64,000 bases of DNA, from positions 1 to 64,000 of the forward strand of contig NZ_QEKW01000018.1 in the NCBI RefSeq assembly GCF_003096675.1, written 5' to 3'. The notes under the pieces are model-generated. The model was not told the DNA's origin. It did no database searches and saw only the letters and a list, made by a program, of their open reading frames with translations. Below are positions 43,196 to 53,367 of this stretch, one piece after another (the stretch's first letter is position 1; each line of letters starts with the position of its first letter). Source of the DNA: Actinomycetospora cinnamomea (GTDB lineage Bacteria; Actinomycetota; Actinomycetes; Mycobacteriales; Pseudonocardiaceae). A program made the position numbers and the translations under genes.

Positions 43196-44687
43196 GCCGG
43201 CGCGGCAGGATCGGGGCGTCCCGTCCGGTGCGCGCGTGCTGCTCGGCCGCGCCCTCCTCGTGGTAGTCGGCCTCCACGTTCACCGCCCAGATGTCGTGGC
43301 CGGCCCCGAACAGGACGTTCTCCACCGCCAGCGCGGCGGTGAGCATCGAGTGGTCCTGGTTGTTGTAGCGGTGCTGACCGTTGCGCCCGATCGGGTGCAC
43401 GTTGGTGGCGTGCTCGTCCAGCCAGGCACGCAGGACCGCGACGTTGGCCCGGTACTCGTGGTCGTAGACGGGGTAGGCCTTCGGCATCCGCACCACGTAG
43501 CCGGCCTCGACCCCCTCGGGGTCGACGAGCCCCAGCTCGGCCAGCTCGCGGGTTCCGAGGGCCACCAGATCGGCGTCCGGAAGCTCCCAGAGGTCGTCGC
43601 CCTCGAACACGAAGTACTCGAGGCCCAGGCAGGTCCGGCCGGGCTTGACCATCGACTCCGACCAGGCGCCGAAGTTCTGGATGCGGCCGACCCGCACCTG
43701 CGGGGCGTGCACGTAGATCCAGTTGTCCGGGAAGGCGGACCGCTCGGGCACCACCAGGGCCACGGTCAGGAAGTCCCGGAAACCGAGGGCGTCGGCGGCC
43801 GCGCGCACCCGGGGTGGCGGCGGGGGGTCCATCGCGCGCACCAGATCGGGCAGCGGCATCGACGAGAACACCTCGCCGCACCGGTAGGTGGTCACGGCGC
43901 CGTCGTCCGTGGAGGCCTCGACGCCGTGGACCCGGCCGTCGCGGTGCCGGATCCTCGTCACGGTCTGCTCCAGCGCGACCTTGCTGCCGGCGGCCTCGAC
44001 CAGTTCGCGGCACCGCTCCCACATCATCCCCGGTCCATGACGGGGATAGTGGAACTCCTCGATCAGCGAGGTGATCGCGGTGTCACGCCGCCCGGGTCGC
44101 AGCCCGCTCCACACCGCGGTCGCCAGCGACACGTCCTTGATCCGCTGGGAGGCCCAGTCCGCCGCGATGTCGGTGGCCGGTACCCCCCACACCTTCTCGT
44201 TGTACGTCTTGAAGAAGTGCCGGTAGAGCCGTCGCCCGAACCGCGCCGCCACCCAGCCCTCCAGGTGGGACTGGTCGGCCGGCGGCCGGATCCGGGCCCG
44301 CACGTAGGACAGCGTGCAGAGCAGTGCCTCGACCGGCCCCAGCGTGCGGAGCGCCCCGACCGGACGCAGGGGGTAGTCGTAGAAGCGGTCCCGGTAGAGG
44401 ATGCGGCTCTGCCGCGGGCGGAGCAGGAAGTCGCGCTCGCCCAGGATCTCGTGCCACAGCGCCCGGACGCGCGGCACCTTGGTGAAGAAGCGGTGGCCCC
44501 CGATGTCGAAGCGCCAGCCGTCGCGCTCGACGGTGCGGCTGATCCCGCCGACGACGTCGTCGGCCTCGAGCACCGTGGCGGGGCGCTCGTGGCGGCCGAG
44601 CTCGTAGGCGGCCGTGAGCCCCGCGGGACCGGCACCGATGATCAGGATCCCGGTACCGGGCTGCGTGCCCTCGGGCTCAGATCGCAC
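43134..44687 (-). CDS. FAD-dependent UDP-galactopyranose mutase-like flavoprotein
   Basis: 517 residues. N-terminal FAD motif [17 protein letters not shown]-doublet and [19 protein letters not shown], then [44 protein letters not shown] and a C-terminal [15 protein letters not shown] flavin-contact block. This family (UGM/protoporphyrinogen-oxidase-like) is common in polysaccharide clusters. GTG 44687 overlaps the upstream epimerase stop by 11 bp. Catalysis (ring contraction or sugar oxidation) is not established. Confidence 0.85.
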   Translation of the reverse strand: MRSEPEGTQPGTGILIIGAGPAGLTAAYELGRHERPATVLEADDVVGGISRTVERDGWRFDIGGHRFFTKVPRVRALWHEILGERDFLLRPRQSRILYRDRFYDYPLRPVGALRTLGPVEALLCTLSYVRARIRPPADQSHLEGWVAARFGRRLYRHFFKTYNEKVWGVPATDIAADWASQRIKDVSLATAVWSGLRPGRRDTAITSLIEEFHYPRHGPGMMWERCRELVEAAGSKVALEQTVTRIRHRDGRVHGVEASTDDGAVTTYRCGEVFSSMPLPDLVRAMDPPPPPRVRAAADALGFRDFLTVALVVPERSAFPDNWIYVHAPQVRVGRIQNFGAWSESMVKPGRTCLGLEYFVFEGDDLWELPDADLVALGTRELAELGLVDPEGVEAGYVVRMPKAYPVYDHEYRANVAVLRAWLDEHATNVHPIGRNGQHRYNNQDHSMLTAALAVENVLFGAGHDIWAVNVEADYHEEGAAEQHARTGRDAPILPRRPTRAVPDRWPRPGRSDPRAG

Positions 44688-45642
44688 GGGGTGCCACCGA
44701 CCGCTCGGGACCCGCCCGGAGCCACTCGATCGTCCGGCGCAGCCCCTCACCCAGGCCGACCGCCGGCTCCCAGCCGAGCTCCCGCCGGGCGAGCGTGATG
44801 TCGGGGCGGCGTACCGTCGGGTCGTCCTCCGGGCGCGGGACGAACCGGAGGGTGCCCGGCACGCCGACGAGGTCGAGGATCCCGCGGGCCAGGTCCTCGA
44901 TGGAGACCTCGTGCGGGTTGCCGATGTTGACCGGACCGGCCAGGGGCGAGTGCAGCAGCCGCACGCAGCCCTCGACGAGGTCGTCGACGTACTGGATGGA
45001 CCGGGTCTGGCGGCCGTCGCCGGCCACGGTCAACGGCTCGCCCGCCAGCGCCTGGCGGATGAAGGTGGGCACGGCGCGCCCGTCGTCGGGCCGCATCCGC
45101 GGGCCGTGCGTGTTGAAGATGCGCACGATCGCGGTGTCCACCGCCTGGGACCGCCGGTAGGCCATGGTCATCGCCTCGGCGAACCGCTTCGCCTCGTCGT
45201 AGACCCCGCGCGGGCCGACCGGGTTGACGTGTCCCCAGTAGCTCTCCGGCTGCGGGTGGACCTGGGGGTCCCCGTAGGCCTCCGAGGTGGAGGCGAGCAG
45301 GTACCGCGCCTTCTTCTCCTTGGCCAGCCCCAGGGTGTGCAGCGTCCCGATCGACCCCACCTTGAGGGTCTCGATCGGCATCCGCAGGTAGTCGATCGGC
45401 GAGGCCGGGGACGCGAAGTGGAGCACGACGTCGACGTCGCCGACGACGTGCACGAAGTCGGTGACGTCGGCGCGGACGAACCGGAACGGCCCGATCTCGG
45501 CGAGGTGCTCGACGTTGCGGGGCGAGCCGGTGCTCAGGTCGTCCAGGCACAGCACGCTGTAGCCCTCGCGGATCAGCCGCTCACACAGGTGCGAGCCGAG
45601 GAACCCCGCCCCTCCGGTGACGACCGCTCGTGGCCGTGGCAC
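44677..45642 (-). CDS. UDP-glucuronate decarboxylase (UDP-xylose synthase)-like epimerase
   Basis: 321-residue extended SDR. NAD motif [10 protein letters not shown] (9-18), [21 protein letters not shown] (118-125) and catalytic Y148-DEA-K152 in [11 protein letters not shown]. The SPASPxxY and [11 protein letters not shown] signatures are those of UXS, which makes UDP-xylose from UDP-glucuronate. Rossmann NDP-sugar epimerases are the alternative. It starts the UXS-flavoprotein unit, downstream of an iron box. Its presence implies a pentose or related sugar in the local glycan. Confidence 0.87.
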   Translation of the reverse strand: MPRPRAVVTGGAGFLGSHLCERLIREGYSVLCLDDLSTGSPRNVEHLAEIGPFRFVRADVTDFVHVVGDVDVVLHFASPASPIDYLRMPIETLKVGSIGTLHTLGLAKEKKARYLLASTSEAYGDPQVHPQPESYWGHVNPVGPRGVYDEAKRFAEAMTMAYRRSQAVDTAIVRIFNTHGPRMRPDDGRAVPTFIRQALAGEPLTVAGDGRQTRSIQYVDDLVEGCVRLLHSPLAGPVNIGNPHEVSIEDLARGILDLVGVPGTLRFVPRPEDDPTVRRPDITLARRELGWEPAVGLGEGLRRTIEWLRAGPERSVAPRAI

Positions 45643-45758
45643 GCCCCCCTCACCCGACCGTGGAGGACGGGCGCGGACCGCGGCACGACCGCGTCCGCGG
45701 CGTCCCGGAGCGACGTGACATCAAGGGACCCACTTCCGCGAGGCGCCGGTTTGTCCAG

Positions 45759-45777
45759 TAAAGGTAGCCTATCCTCG
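45759..45777. promoter_or_regulatory. Candidate iron box upstream of the UXS-flavoprotein unit
   Basis: TAAAGGTAGCCTATCCTCG on the plus strand. Its reverse complement has the AGGATAGGCTACC core and matches the consensus at about 13 of 19. It lies 117 bp above the UXS start on the minus strand, over a TAGGCT -10-like hexamer. The leader between contains a hairpin (45673-45698). Confidence 0.55.
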
Positions 45778-45802
45778 CCTCGAGGTGCCCTCCCGGCTCC
45801 GA

Positions 45803-46726
45803 TCACCGGGTGCGGATCGCGGGCCAGTGCCGGCGCCAGGCGTCCGCGTCCATGTTCGCCGGATCCTCCCCCACCGCGCGCGCCGCGTCCTCGGCGGCGC
45901 GGACCCCCGCGGCGAGCGCGTCGGCGGCGGCCCGCAGGGCACCTTCGGGGTCACCGTCGTGAGCGCGCACGCCGTCGTACAGCGCCGCTCCGGGCGCCCC
46001 GGCCGGGACCGCCGCGCCCAGGAGCTCCTCGGGGACCCCGGCCTTCCGCGCCCGGGACAGGTACTTCGCGACGAGCGCCGCGGCCGGCTGCGACCGCGCG
46101 ACGCCCTCGAGCGCCGAGGCCCGGCGCTTCTCCACGGCCTTGAGCTCCTCCCAGCGCACCTGCTGCTCCCCGGGGGTCATCGCGGCCCCGTGGATCACCT
46201 CGCCGTCGGAGAAGACGTGGGGGTGGCGCCCGACGAGCTTGGCGACGAGCGCCTCGGCCACCTCGTCGATCCCGAACGGGTCCGCGGCGTCCTCGGTCGC
46301 GATCCGGGCGTGGAAGAGCACCTGGAGCAGGACGTCGCCGAGCTCCTCGCGCACGGCGACGCGGTCGCCGTCGGCCACCGCGTCGTAGAGCTCGTAGGTC
46401 TCCTCGACGAGGTAGCGCAGCAGCGACGCCGACGTCTGCGCGGCGTCCCACGGGCACCCGCCCGGCGAGCGCAGCCGGTCCATCACCCGCACGGCGTCGA
46501 GGAGCGCGGCGCCGGGGGTCGTCGGGGCCGGGACCAGCTCGACGACCGTGCCGGCCGCGACCGGGGCGTCGGGCCCCACGGCGCCGAGGTCCCGGGTGAA
46601 CGCGGCCGCGACGTCGGCGGGGAGGTCGGGGTGCAGGCGCACCTGGTCGGCGGCCGCGACCGCCCGCACCGCCGCGGCGGGCAGCACCGCGCCGAGCCGG
46701 GGGTCGACGGGGACGGTCTCGCTCAC
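45803..46726 (-). CDS. mazG: Nucleoside triphosphate pyrophosphohydrolase MazG
   Basis: Hydrolyses (d)NTPs to monophosphates and cleans the nucleotide pool. 307 residues. The N-terminal third is variable. The MazG domain (about 90-200) has CPWDAAQTSASLLRYLVEETYEL and EELGDVLLQVLFHA with the Mg-binding ExxE...ExxD set. A second weaker MazG-like stretch lies at 215-295. GTG 46726 overlaps the SurA-like stop (GTGA). This is the Rv1021 position, with mfd two genes away as in mycobacteria. Confidence 0.93.
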   Translation of the reverse strand: MSETVPVDPRLGAVLPAAAVRAVAAADQVRLHPDLPADVAAAFTRDLGAVGPDAPVAAGTVVELVPAPTTPGAALLDAVRVMDRLRSPGGCPWDAAQTSASLLRYLVEETYELYDAVADGDRVAVREELGDVLLQVLFHARIATEDAADPFGIDEVAEALVAKLVGRHPHVFSDGEVIHGAAMTPGEQQVRWEELKAVEKRRASALEGVARSQPAAALVAKYLSRARKAGVPEELLGAAVPAGAPGAALYDGVRAHDGDPEGALRAAADALAAGVRAAEDAARAVGEDPANMDADAWRRHWPAIRTR

Positions 46727-47730
46727 GGCGCGGTGGTGCGCACCGGCAGGACGACGCCGGCGGCCGCTTCGTCCTCGACCACGTCGAGCTGTGTCGGGTC
46801 CCAGGCGCCGTAGCGGGGGCTCACCGTCACGCCGAGCTCGAGCGCCAGCGGCTGGAGCTGGCGCAGCCCGAACCCGAACATCGTGTTCTCGTCGACGGCC
46901 GCGGCCGGGACGACGCCGGGCCCGGGCGGCGGGGCGTCGAGACGCCGCTCGCGCACATGGATCACCGTCCACGGGCCCTGGGCCGGGTCCTGGCCGCCGG
47001 CCTGCGACCCCGATCCGGCCGGTGCGAGCGCCACCGTGCCCGCCGGCAGCCCGAACAGCACGGACGACGCCGTCTGGCCCACTCCCCCGCCCTGGTCGGT
47101 GCCCGGGCGCAGCGACAGCCCCGTGGCGCCGGCACCCGCGCCCTGGGCCCCGAAGAGGGCCGCGGCGCGCGCCGGGTCGGCGGCGACCTGTGCGGCCAGG
47201 GCCTCCGCCGACGCGCGGTCGGGTGTCGCGGCGTAGTCGACGGTGACCGACAGCCGGTCGAACACCCGCCGCCCGATCTCGGTCGCGGCGATCTGGTCGG
47301 CCACCAGCTCGCGGATGGTCGCCGCGTCGAACCCGCTGCCGCGCGCGGCCGCCTCGGCCCCGCCGGCCCGTGCCAGCGCCGCGTCCACCTGCTGGGGCGC
47401 CACGACGACACCGTCGCGGCGCGACTGCTCGGCGATCAGCTCGTGCAGCACCCGCACCGTCACCAGCCGCCGCGACTCCTGCGCGAGCAGCTCGGGCGGG
47501 ATCGGCGCCCCGGGCGGGACGCCCTGCGCCGCTCCCTGCTGGTCGACCGCGACCCGCAGGTCCGGCACCGCGGTCCGCAGCCCGGCCTGGATCTCGTCGA
47601 CCGTGATCACCTGGTCGCCGACGATCGCCGCCGCGCCCGTGCGGTCCGGGCCCGACCCGCACCCGGCGAGGACGAGCAGGGCGACGAGGGTCGACGCGAG
47701 GAGCAGGGGCAGACGTCGCACGTCGGTCAC
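46723..47730 (-). CDS. SurA N-terminal-domain lipoprotein
   Basis: 335 residues. Signal peptide with lipobox LVLAGC24, then a SurA_N-like chaperone region (about 35-165, AAIVGDQVITVDEIQAGL and RLVTVRVLHELIAEQSRR). The middle is Gly/Ala-rich without a clear parvulin isomerase core, though WTVIHVRERR resembles its last strand. Extracytoplasmic folding helper tethered to the membrane is the inferred role. GTG 47730. Coupled to mazG and separated from mfd by the C1/C2 repeats. Confidence 0.83.
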   Translation of the reverse strand: MTDVRRLPLLLASTLVALLVLAGCGSGPDRTGAAAIVGDQVITVDEIQAGLRTAVPDLRVAVDQQGAAQGVPPGAPIPPELLAQESRRLVTVRVLHELIAEQSRRDGVVVAPQQVDAALARAGGAEAAARGSGFDAATIRELVADQIAATEIGRRVFDRLSVTVDYAATPDRASAEALAAQVAADPARAAALFGAQGAGAGATGLSLRPGTDQGGGVGQTASSVLFGLPAGTVALAPAGSGSQAGGQDPAQGPWTVIHVRERRLDAPPPGPGVVPAAAVDENTMFGFGLRQLQPLALELGVTVSPRYGAWDPTQLDVVEDEAAAGVVLPVRTTAP

Positions 47731-47799
47731 CTTCTCACCCGGCGGTGCGGGGGCCTCGGGCGCCCGGGTGGGTCGAGGCGGTCCCGCCGCCGCCCTGGC

Positions 47800-47848
47800 A
47801 GCGAGGGCGTCCCTCGCTGCCTCCCACGCAGCCAGGGCGCCCCTCGCA
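47800..47848 (+). repeat. 49-bp intergenic repeat, copy C1
   Basis: Perfect left dyad AGCGAGGGCGTCCCTCGCT (47800-47818), centre GCCTCCCACGCAGCC, right arm AGGGCGCCCCTCGCA. It lies between the mfd stop and the SurA-like start. Confidence 0.88.
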
Positions 47849-47874
47849 GCGCCGCCTCCCCTCCCTCACCTCGG

Positions 47875-47923
47875 AGCGAGGGCGTCCCTCGCTGCCTCCC
47901 ACGCAGCCAAGGCGCCCCTCGCT
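47875..47923 (+). repeat. 49-bp intergenic repeat, copy C2
   Basis: Same 49-bp unit exactly 75 bp after C1, the spacing seen for B1-B2. Left dyad at 47875-47893 is identical to C1. The right arm is AAGGCGCCCCTCGCT. Confidence 0.88.
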
Positions 47924-47952
47924 CCCTAACGCCGACCCGACGCCGCTGATGG

Positions 47953-50900
47953 TCAGGTGGTGGCCGCCGCGACCGGGCGCTCGCCGAAGAGCTGGGTGAA
48001 CAGCTGCTCGCACCACGCCAGGAGCTCCAGGTCGCGCAGGGGCGCGGCCCCCATGCGCACGGGGCCCTTCCCGTCGGAGCCGGCCGTGGGCCGGGGCAGC
48101 GAGAGCGTCCGGGACGCCGCCTTGTACTGCGCGCGCGGGTGCAGGCGCTTGAGCCGCATCTGGGCCGAGTCGGGCAGGTCGACCGGCGCGAGGCGGATCT
48201 GGTTGCCCTGGCCGGCGACCTCGGTGATGCCGTGGCGCCGGCACGCCTGCCGGAACGCGGCGACCGCGAGCAGGTTGGTCACCGGCACCGGGGGTTCGCC
48301 GTAGCGGTCGACCAGCTCCTCGCGCACCGCGTCCAGCGCCGGGCCGTCGGACGCCTCCGCGATCTTGCGGTAGACGTCGAGGCGCAGGCGTTCGGTGTCG
48401 ACGTAGTCGTGCGGCACGTGGGCGTCGATCGGCAGGTCGACGCGCACCTCCGCCAGGGCCTGGTCCTCGTCCGCCCCGCCCGCGCCCGCGTGCGCCTTGA
48501 ACGCCTCGACGGCCTCGCCGACCAGGCGCACGTAGAGGTCGAAGCCCACGCCCGCGATGTGGCCGGACTGCTCGGCGCCCAGGATGTTGCCCGCGCCCCG
48601 GATCTCCAGGTCCTTCATGGCCACCGCGGTGCCCGCGCCCAGCTCGGAGTGCTGCGCGACCGTGGCGAGGCGGTCGTGCGCGGTCTCGGTGAGCGGCTGG
48701 TCGGCCGGGTAGAGGAAGTACGCGTAGCCCCGTTCACGTCCCCGGCCGACGCGCCCGCGCAGCTGGTGGAGCTGGGAGAGCCCGAGGGTGTCGGCGCGCT
48801 CGACGATCAGGGTGTTGGCGTTGGAGATGTCCAGGCCGTTCTCGACGATCGTCGTGCAGACGAGCACGTCGTGCTCGCGCTGCCAGAACTCGTTGACCGT
48901 GCGCTCGAGGCGCTCCTCGGCCATCTGCCCGTGCGCGGTGACGACGCGGGCCTCCGGCACGAGGCGGCGCAGGCGGGCGGCCGCGTCGTCGATCGACTGC
49001 ACCCGGTTGTGGATGTAGAAGACCTGGCCGTCGCGCAGCAGCTCGCGGCGCACCGCGGCCGCGACCTGCTTCTCGTCGTGGGCGCCGACGTAGGTCAGCG
49101 TCGGGTGGCGCTCCTCGGGCGGGGTGAGGATGGTCGACATCTCACGGATGCCCGCGAGGCTCATCTCCAGCGTGCGCGGGATGGGCGTCGCCGACATCGA
49201 CAGGACGTCGACGTGGGCGCGCAGCCCGGTGATGTGCTCCTTGTGCTCGACGCCGAAGCGCTGCTCCTCGTCGATCACCACCAGGCCGAGGTCCTTCCAC
49301 GACACCCCGGTCTGCAGCAGCCGGTGGGTGCCGACGGCGACGTCGACGCTCCCGTCGGCGAGCCCCCGCAGGATCCCGTCGACCTCCTTGGCCGGCGTGA
49401 ACCGCGACAGCCCCTTCACCGTGATCGGGAAGTTGCGCATCCGATCGGTGAACGTCTGCAGGTGCTGCTGGGCGAGCAGCGTCGTCGGCACGAGCACCGC
49501 GACCTGCTTGCCGTCCTGCACCGCCTTGAACGCCGCCCGCACCGCGATCTCGGTCTTGCCGTAGCCGACGTCGCCGGAGATCACGCGGTCCATCGGGACC
49601 GCCTTCTCCATGTCGGCCTTGACCTCGTCGATCGCCGACGCCTGGTCCGGCGTCTCGGTGTACGGGAACGCGTCCTCCATCTCCCGCTGCCACGGGGTGT
49701 CGGCGCCGAACGCGTGCCCGGGCGCCGACTGGCGCGCGGCGTAGAGCTGCACCAGCGAGGCGGCGATGTCGCGGACCGCCTTGCGCGCCTTCGACTTGGT
49801 CTTCGACCAGTCCGACCCGCCCAGCTTGTTCAGCGTCGGCAGCTCGCCACCCACGTAGCGGCTGACCTGGTCGAGCTGGTCGGTGGGCACGAACAGCCGG
49901 TCTCCGTTGTTGCTGCTCTGGCCCCGCTTGGACGACGCGTACTCCAGCACCAGGTACTCGCGCGTGGTGCGCGCCGGGCCCGTCCCGGTGGTGCGCTGGG
50001 TCATCTCGACGAACTTGCCGATGCCGTGCTGGGCGTGGACGACGAAGTCGCCGGGCTGCAGGGTCAGCGGGTCGACCGCGTTGCGCCGCTTGACGGGGGC
50101 GCGCTTGGTGGCGCCCTCGGTGCCCGGGCGGGCGCCGGTGAGGTCGGACTCGGTGACGATCACCAGGGAGGTGCCGCCCGCGGTGACGCCGTCGACGAGG
50201 CACCCGCGCGTGATGGTCACGACGCCCGCCTCGGGCGCGGCGAGCAGCCCCTCGGCGGCGAGCCGGACGGGGACCTCGTGCTCGCGCAGCTGCTCGGCGG
50301 CGCGCTGAGCCGTGCCCGCCGCGGGCACGACGAGCACGCCGGCCCCGCCCGACGCCGCGAGCGCGCGCAGGTCGGCCGCGGCGCGCGGGATGTCGCCGCG
50401 GTAGGCCTCGACCGCGGTGAACCCGGGCCGCAGCACACGCGCGCCCCTATCGGCGTGCTCCCCTAGATGGGTGTGGGAGTCGTCCTCGACGTCGGGGTCG
50501 GTCGCCAGGGAGGAGAGCGTCCACCACGGCCGGCCGGCCTTGGCCGCGACGGCGCGCACATCGCCGAGGTCGCGGTACGCCGACGCGCCGAGGTCGATCG
50601 GCGCGCGGCCGTCGGTGCCGTCGGCGGCCGCGAGCCATGACGCCTCGAGGAACTCCTGGCCGGTGCGCACGAGGTCGGCCGCGCGGGTGAGGACGCGCTC
50701 GGGGTGGCAGATCAGGACGTGGCCGCCGGCGGGCAGCAGCTCGGGCAGCAGCTCCAGCTCGGGCGTGCCGTCCGTGTCGTCGGGACCGCCGAGCAGCGCG
50801 GGGATCAGCGACTCCATGCCCTCGGACGGGATGCCCTCGGCCACGCGGCCGAGCAGCTCGGCCAGCGCCTTGTCCCTCGGGTGCTCCACCGCGAGCTCCG

Positions 50901-51720
50901 CGGCCCGCGCCCGCACCGCCTCGGTGAGCAGCAGCTCGCGGCAGGGCGGCGCGACGACCTCGGCCGGGCGGGCATCAGCTCCCTCGCCGGGCAGCGAGCG
51001 CTGGTCGGCGACGGAGAAGCAGCGCAGCTCGGCGACCTCGTCGCCCCAGAACTCCACGCGCACCGGCGCCGCCGCGGTCGGCGGGAAGACGTCGACGATG
51101 CCGCCGCGCACCGCGAACTCGCCGCGCTTCTCGACCATCTCCACCCGCGCGTACGCGAGGTCGACCAGGCGGGCGGTGAGCGACTCGAGCTCGTACTCGA
51201 CGCCCTCCGCGAGGCGCACCGGCTCGAGGTCGCCCAGGCCGGGCACCACGGGCTGGATGAGGCTGCGCGTCGCCGCGGTGACCACGCGCAGCGGGACGTC
51301 GGGGGTGTCCTCGGCCTCGGGGTGCGCCAGCCGGCGGAACACCGCCACCCGGCGTCCGACGGTGTCCGCCCGCGGGGACAGCCGCTCGTGGGGCAGGGTC
51401 TCCCAGCTCGGCAGGTACGCCACGGCGTCGGGGCCGACGAGCTCGCCGATCGCGACGGCCAGCTCCTCCGCCTCGCGCTCGGTGGCCGTGACCACCAGCA
51501 GCGGGACCCCGGCGCCCCCGGTCTCCCCGTCCGGGTCCGCGGCCAGCGTCGCGGCGAGGAAGGGCCGCAACCCCGTCGGACCCTCGACCGCGGCGTCGCG
51601 ACCGGCGGCCGCGACGACCTCGCGCAGGCCGGGGTCGGCCAGCACCGACGGCAGCAGGGCGGCGAGGGGCGCGGCGGACACCGCGGACACGGACAGGGGG
51701 GCGGACACGGGCGCGGACAC
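47953..51720 (-). CDS. mfd: Transcription-repair coupling factor Mfd
   Basis: Removes RNA polymerase stalled at DNA lesions and recruits UvrA. About 1255 residues: UvrB-like N-terminal module ([19 protein letters not shown]), the RNA-polymerase-interacting domain ([12 protein letters not shown]), helicase motor with Walker [10 protein letters not shown] and box [11 protein letters not shown], the TRG region and a C-terminal D7 domain ([12 protein letters not shown]). The N-terminus is uncertain: GTGs at 51720 and 51708 and a TTG at 51741 (with GAAGGG upstream) are in frame within a Val-Ser-Ala repeat. Rv1020 position. Confidence 0.93.
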   Translation of the reverse strand: MSAPVSAPLSVSAVSAAPLAALLPSVLADPGLREVVAAAGRDAAVEGPTGLRPFLAATLAADPDGETGGAGVPLLVVTATEREAEELAVAIGELVGPDAVAYLPSWETLPHERLSPRADTVGRRVAVFRRLAHPEAEDTPDVPLRVVTAATRSLIQPVVPGLGDLEPVRLAEGVEYELESLTARLVDLAYARVEMVEKRGEFAVRGGIVDVFPPTAAAPVRVEFWGDEVAELRCFSVADQRSLPGEGADARPAEVVAPPCRELLLTEAVRARAAELAVEHPRDKALAELLGRVAEGIPSEGMESLIPALLGGPDDTDGTPELELLPELLPAGGHVLICHPERVLTRAADLVRTGQEFLEASWLAAADGTDGRAPIDLGASAYRDLGDVRAVAAKAGRPWWTLSSLATDPDVEDDSHTHLGEHADRGARVLRPGFTAVEAYRGDIPRAAADLRALAASGGAGVLVVPAAGTAQRAAEQLREHEVPVRLAAEGLLAAPEAGVVTITRGCLVDGVTAGGTSLVIVTESDLTGARPGTEGATKRAPVKRRNAVDPLTLQPGDFVVHAQHGIGKFVEMTQRTTGTGPARTTREYLVLEYASSKRGQSSNNGDRLFVPTDQLDQVSRYVGGELPTLNKLGGSDWSKTKSKARKAVRDIAASLVQLYAARQSAPGHAFGADTPWQREMEDAFPYTETPDQASAIDEVKADMEKAVPMDRVISGDVGYGKTEIAVRAAFKAVQDGKQVAVLVPTTLLAQQHLQTFTDRMRNFPITVKGLSRFTPAKEVDGILRGLADGSVDVAVGTHRLLQTGVSWKDLGLVVIDEEQRFGVEHKEHITGLRAHVDVLSMSATPIPRTLEMSLAGIREMSTILTPPEERHPTLTYVGAHDEKQVAAAVRRELLRDGQVFYIHNRVQSIDDAAARLRRLVPEARVVTAHGQMAEERLERTVNEFWQREHDVLVCTTIVENGLDISNANTLIVERADTLGLSQLHQLRGRVGRGRERGYAYFLYPADQPLTETAHDRLATVAQHSELGAGTAVAMKDLEIRGAGNILGAEQSGHIAGVGFDLYVRLVGEAVEAFKAHAGAGGADEDQALAEVRVDLPIDAHVPHDYVDTERLRLDVYRKIAEASDGPALDAVREELVDRYGEPPVPVTNLLAVAAFRQACRRHGITEVAGQGNQIRLAPVDLPDSAQMRLKRLHPRAQYKAASRTLSLPRPTAGSDGKGPVRMGAAPLRDLELLAWCEQLFTQLFGERPVAAATT

Positions 51721-52104
51721 GGCGGACGCAGCGGGCGACAACGCGGGGAGACCCTTCGACGGGCGTCGGACGGCGACCGAGAGCGGCCCCGCCGGGAATG
51801 GCTCCAGGATACGTGCAGGGACCGACAGCGGGCCGGGGACCGGTACGGCGACGGACACGTCACGTCGGCCGGGGGAAGAGGCGCCGGCGCCCCGCAGCCG
51901 GCGACCTCCCGGGTGCCGTCGTCCGTGCGTGCCCCCCGGAAGCGCACGGGCGACCGACGCCCGGCAAAAAAGTACCGTGCGGTCCGTTCGACGGACAACC
52001 GCGGTCCCCGCCGGGCGGCGTGTCCCCCGGACGGGTGGCGCCGCCTCCCCCGTCCGGACCGGGGGCCCACGAAGATCGGACACGACGGACGGCATCATCT
52101 CCCC
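51721..52104. other. Divergent control region of mfd and the sugar dehydrogenase
   Basis: About 380 bases with no convincing gene. An A-tract (GGCAAAAAAGTACCGTGCGG, near 51962-51981) is the only AT-rich stretch and may belong to a promoter. The remainder reads as Arg/Pro-rich shadow in every frame. Confidence 0.4.
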
Positions 52105-53367
52105 GTGACCTCGCGTCGATCACGCCCGGCCCGTGCCCTGCTCGCCCTGGCCGCGCTGGCGGCGCTGGCCCTCACCGCGTGCAGCGAACGACCCGACCAG
52201 GGAAGCGTCGCCGCCCCGTCCGAGGGCGGCGGGGCACGCGCCGCGACCCCCGCCCCCACCACCACGCCGGCCGGCTCGTCGCTGCGGGTGGAGACGGTGG
52301 CCGAGGGGTTCTCGAATCCCTGGGACGTGGCCTTCGTCGGCGGCGACCGGATGCTCGTGACCGAGCGCGACGGCTCCCTCTCTCTGGTGCAGGGGCTCGG
52401 ACCCGGCGCCCGGGTGACGCCCGTGGGCGCCGACCTGGACGACGTGTACGCCCGCGGCGAGGGCGGCCTGATGGGCATCGCCGCGGCCCCGGACGTCGCC
52501 ACGTCGGGCACGTTCGTCACCTGCCAGACCCACCAGCAGGACGGCCGGCCCGTGGACGTGCGCGTCGTGGCGTGGCGACTCTCCCCCGACGGCACGCAGG
52601 CCGAGCGCGTGCGCGACCCGCTGGTGGGCGGGTTGCCGCTGAACCCCTCGGGTCGGCACTCGGGCTGCCGGCCCACCTACGCGCCCGACGGCATGCTGCT
52701 GATCGGCACCGGCGACACCGCTCGCGCCACGATCCCGCAGGACCGCGGCTCGCTGGGCGGCAAGGTCCTGCGCGTCGACCCCGCCACCGGCGGTCCGGCG
52801 CCCGGCAACCCGTTCGCCGCCTCCGCGAGCGCCGCGGAGCGGCTGGTCCTGAGCTACGGCCACCGCAACGTCCAGGGCGTCACGATCCAGCCCGGCACCG
52901 GACGGCCGTGGAGCTCCGAGCACGGCCCCGACGTGGACGACGAGGTCAACGTCGTCGTGCCGGGCGGCAACTACGGGTGGGACCCGGCCCGGGGCGGCGA
53001 GTCACCCGGCGGGTACGACGAGGACGTGCCCATGACCGACCTCGACCGCTACCCGGACGCCGTGACCGCCGCGTGGAGCTCCGGCGACGAGACCGAGGCG
53101 ATCAGCGGGGCGACCTTCCTCGACGGCCCGGCCTGGGGTGACATGGCCGGCCTGCTCGCCGTGTCGGTCCAGAAGAACGAGAAGCTCTTCCTCATGCGGC
53201 CCGGCACGGGCCCCGACGACGACCGCATCGTCGGCGTCACCGTGCCGCCCGAGCTCGACGGCGAGTTCGGACGCCTGCGCGGGGCGCGCCTCGGACCGGA
53301 CGGCGCCCTGTACCTGACCAGCGACAACGGCTCCGACGACGTCATCCTGCGCGTGACCCGGGCGTGA
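52105..53367 (+). CDS. PQQ-dependent sugar (glucose/sorbosone) dehydrogenase-like lipoprotein
   Basis: 420 residues. Signal peptide with lipobox ALTAC, Pro/Thr linker, then a six-bladed beta-propeller (about 65-420). Seen: [12 protein letters not shown], the repeated G-R-Y/W blade motifs, the conserved SYGHRNVQG segment and [13 protein letters not shown], which carry the catalytic His and PQQ/calcium ligands in soluble glucose dehydrogenases. GTG 52105. Coupled by GTGA to the next gene. Oxidises a sugar at the cell surface if PQQ is available. Confidence 0.88.
   Translation: MTSRRSRPARALLALAALAALALTACSERPDQGSVAAPSEGGGARAATPAPTTTPAGSSLRVETVAEGFSNPWDVAFVGGDRMLVTERDGSLSLVQGLGPGARVTPVGADLDDVYARGEGGLMGIAAAPDVATSGTFVTCQTHQQDGRPVDVRVVAWRLSPDGTQAERVRDPLVGGLPLNPSGRHSGCRPTYAPDGMLLIGTGDTARATIPQDRGSLGGKVLRVDPATGGPAPGNPFAASASAAERLVLSYGHRNVQGVTIQPGTGRPWSSEHGPDVDDEVNVVVPGGNYGWDPARGGESPGGYDEDVPMTDLDRYPDAVTAAWSSGDETEAISGATFLDGPAWGDMAGLLAVSVQKNEKLFLMRPGTGPDDDRIVGVTVPPELDGEFGRLRGARLGPDGALYLTSDNGSDDVILRVTRA

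Noticed and set aside
45673-45698. Riboswitch-like hairpin in the UXS leader
   Set aside because: It is a simple GC stem with a bulge and no further conserved structure. Hairpins of this size are common in such GC-rich DNA.
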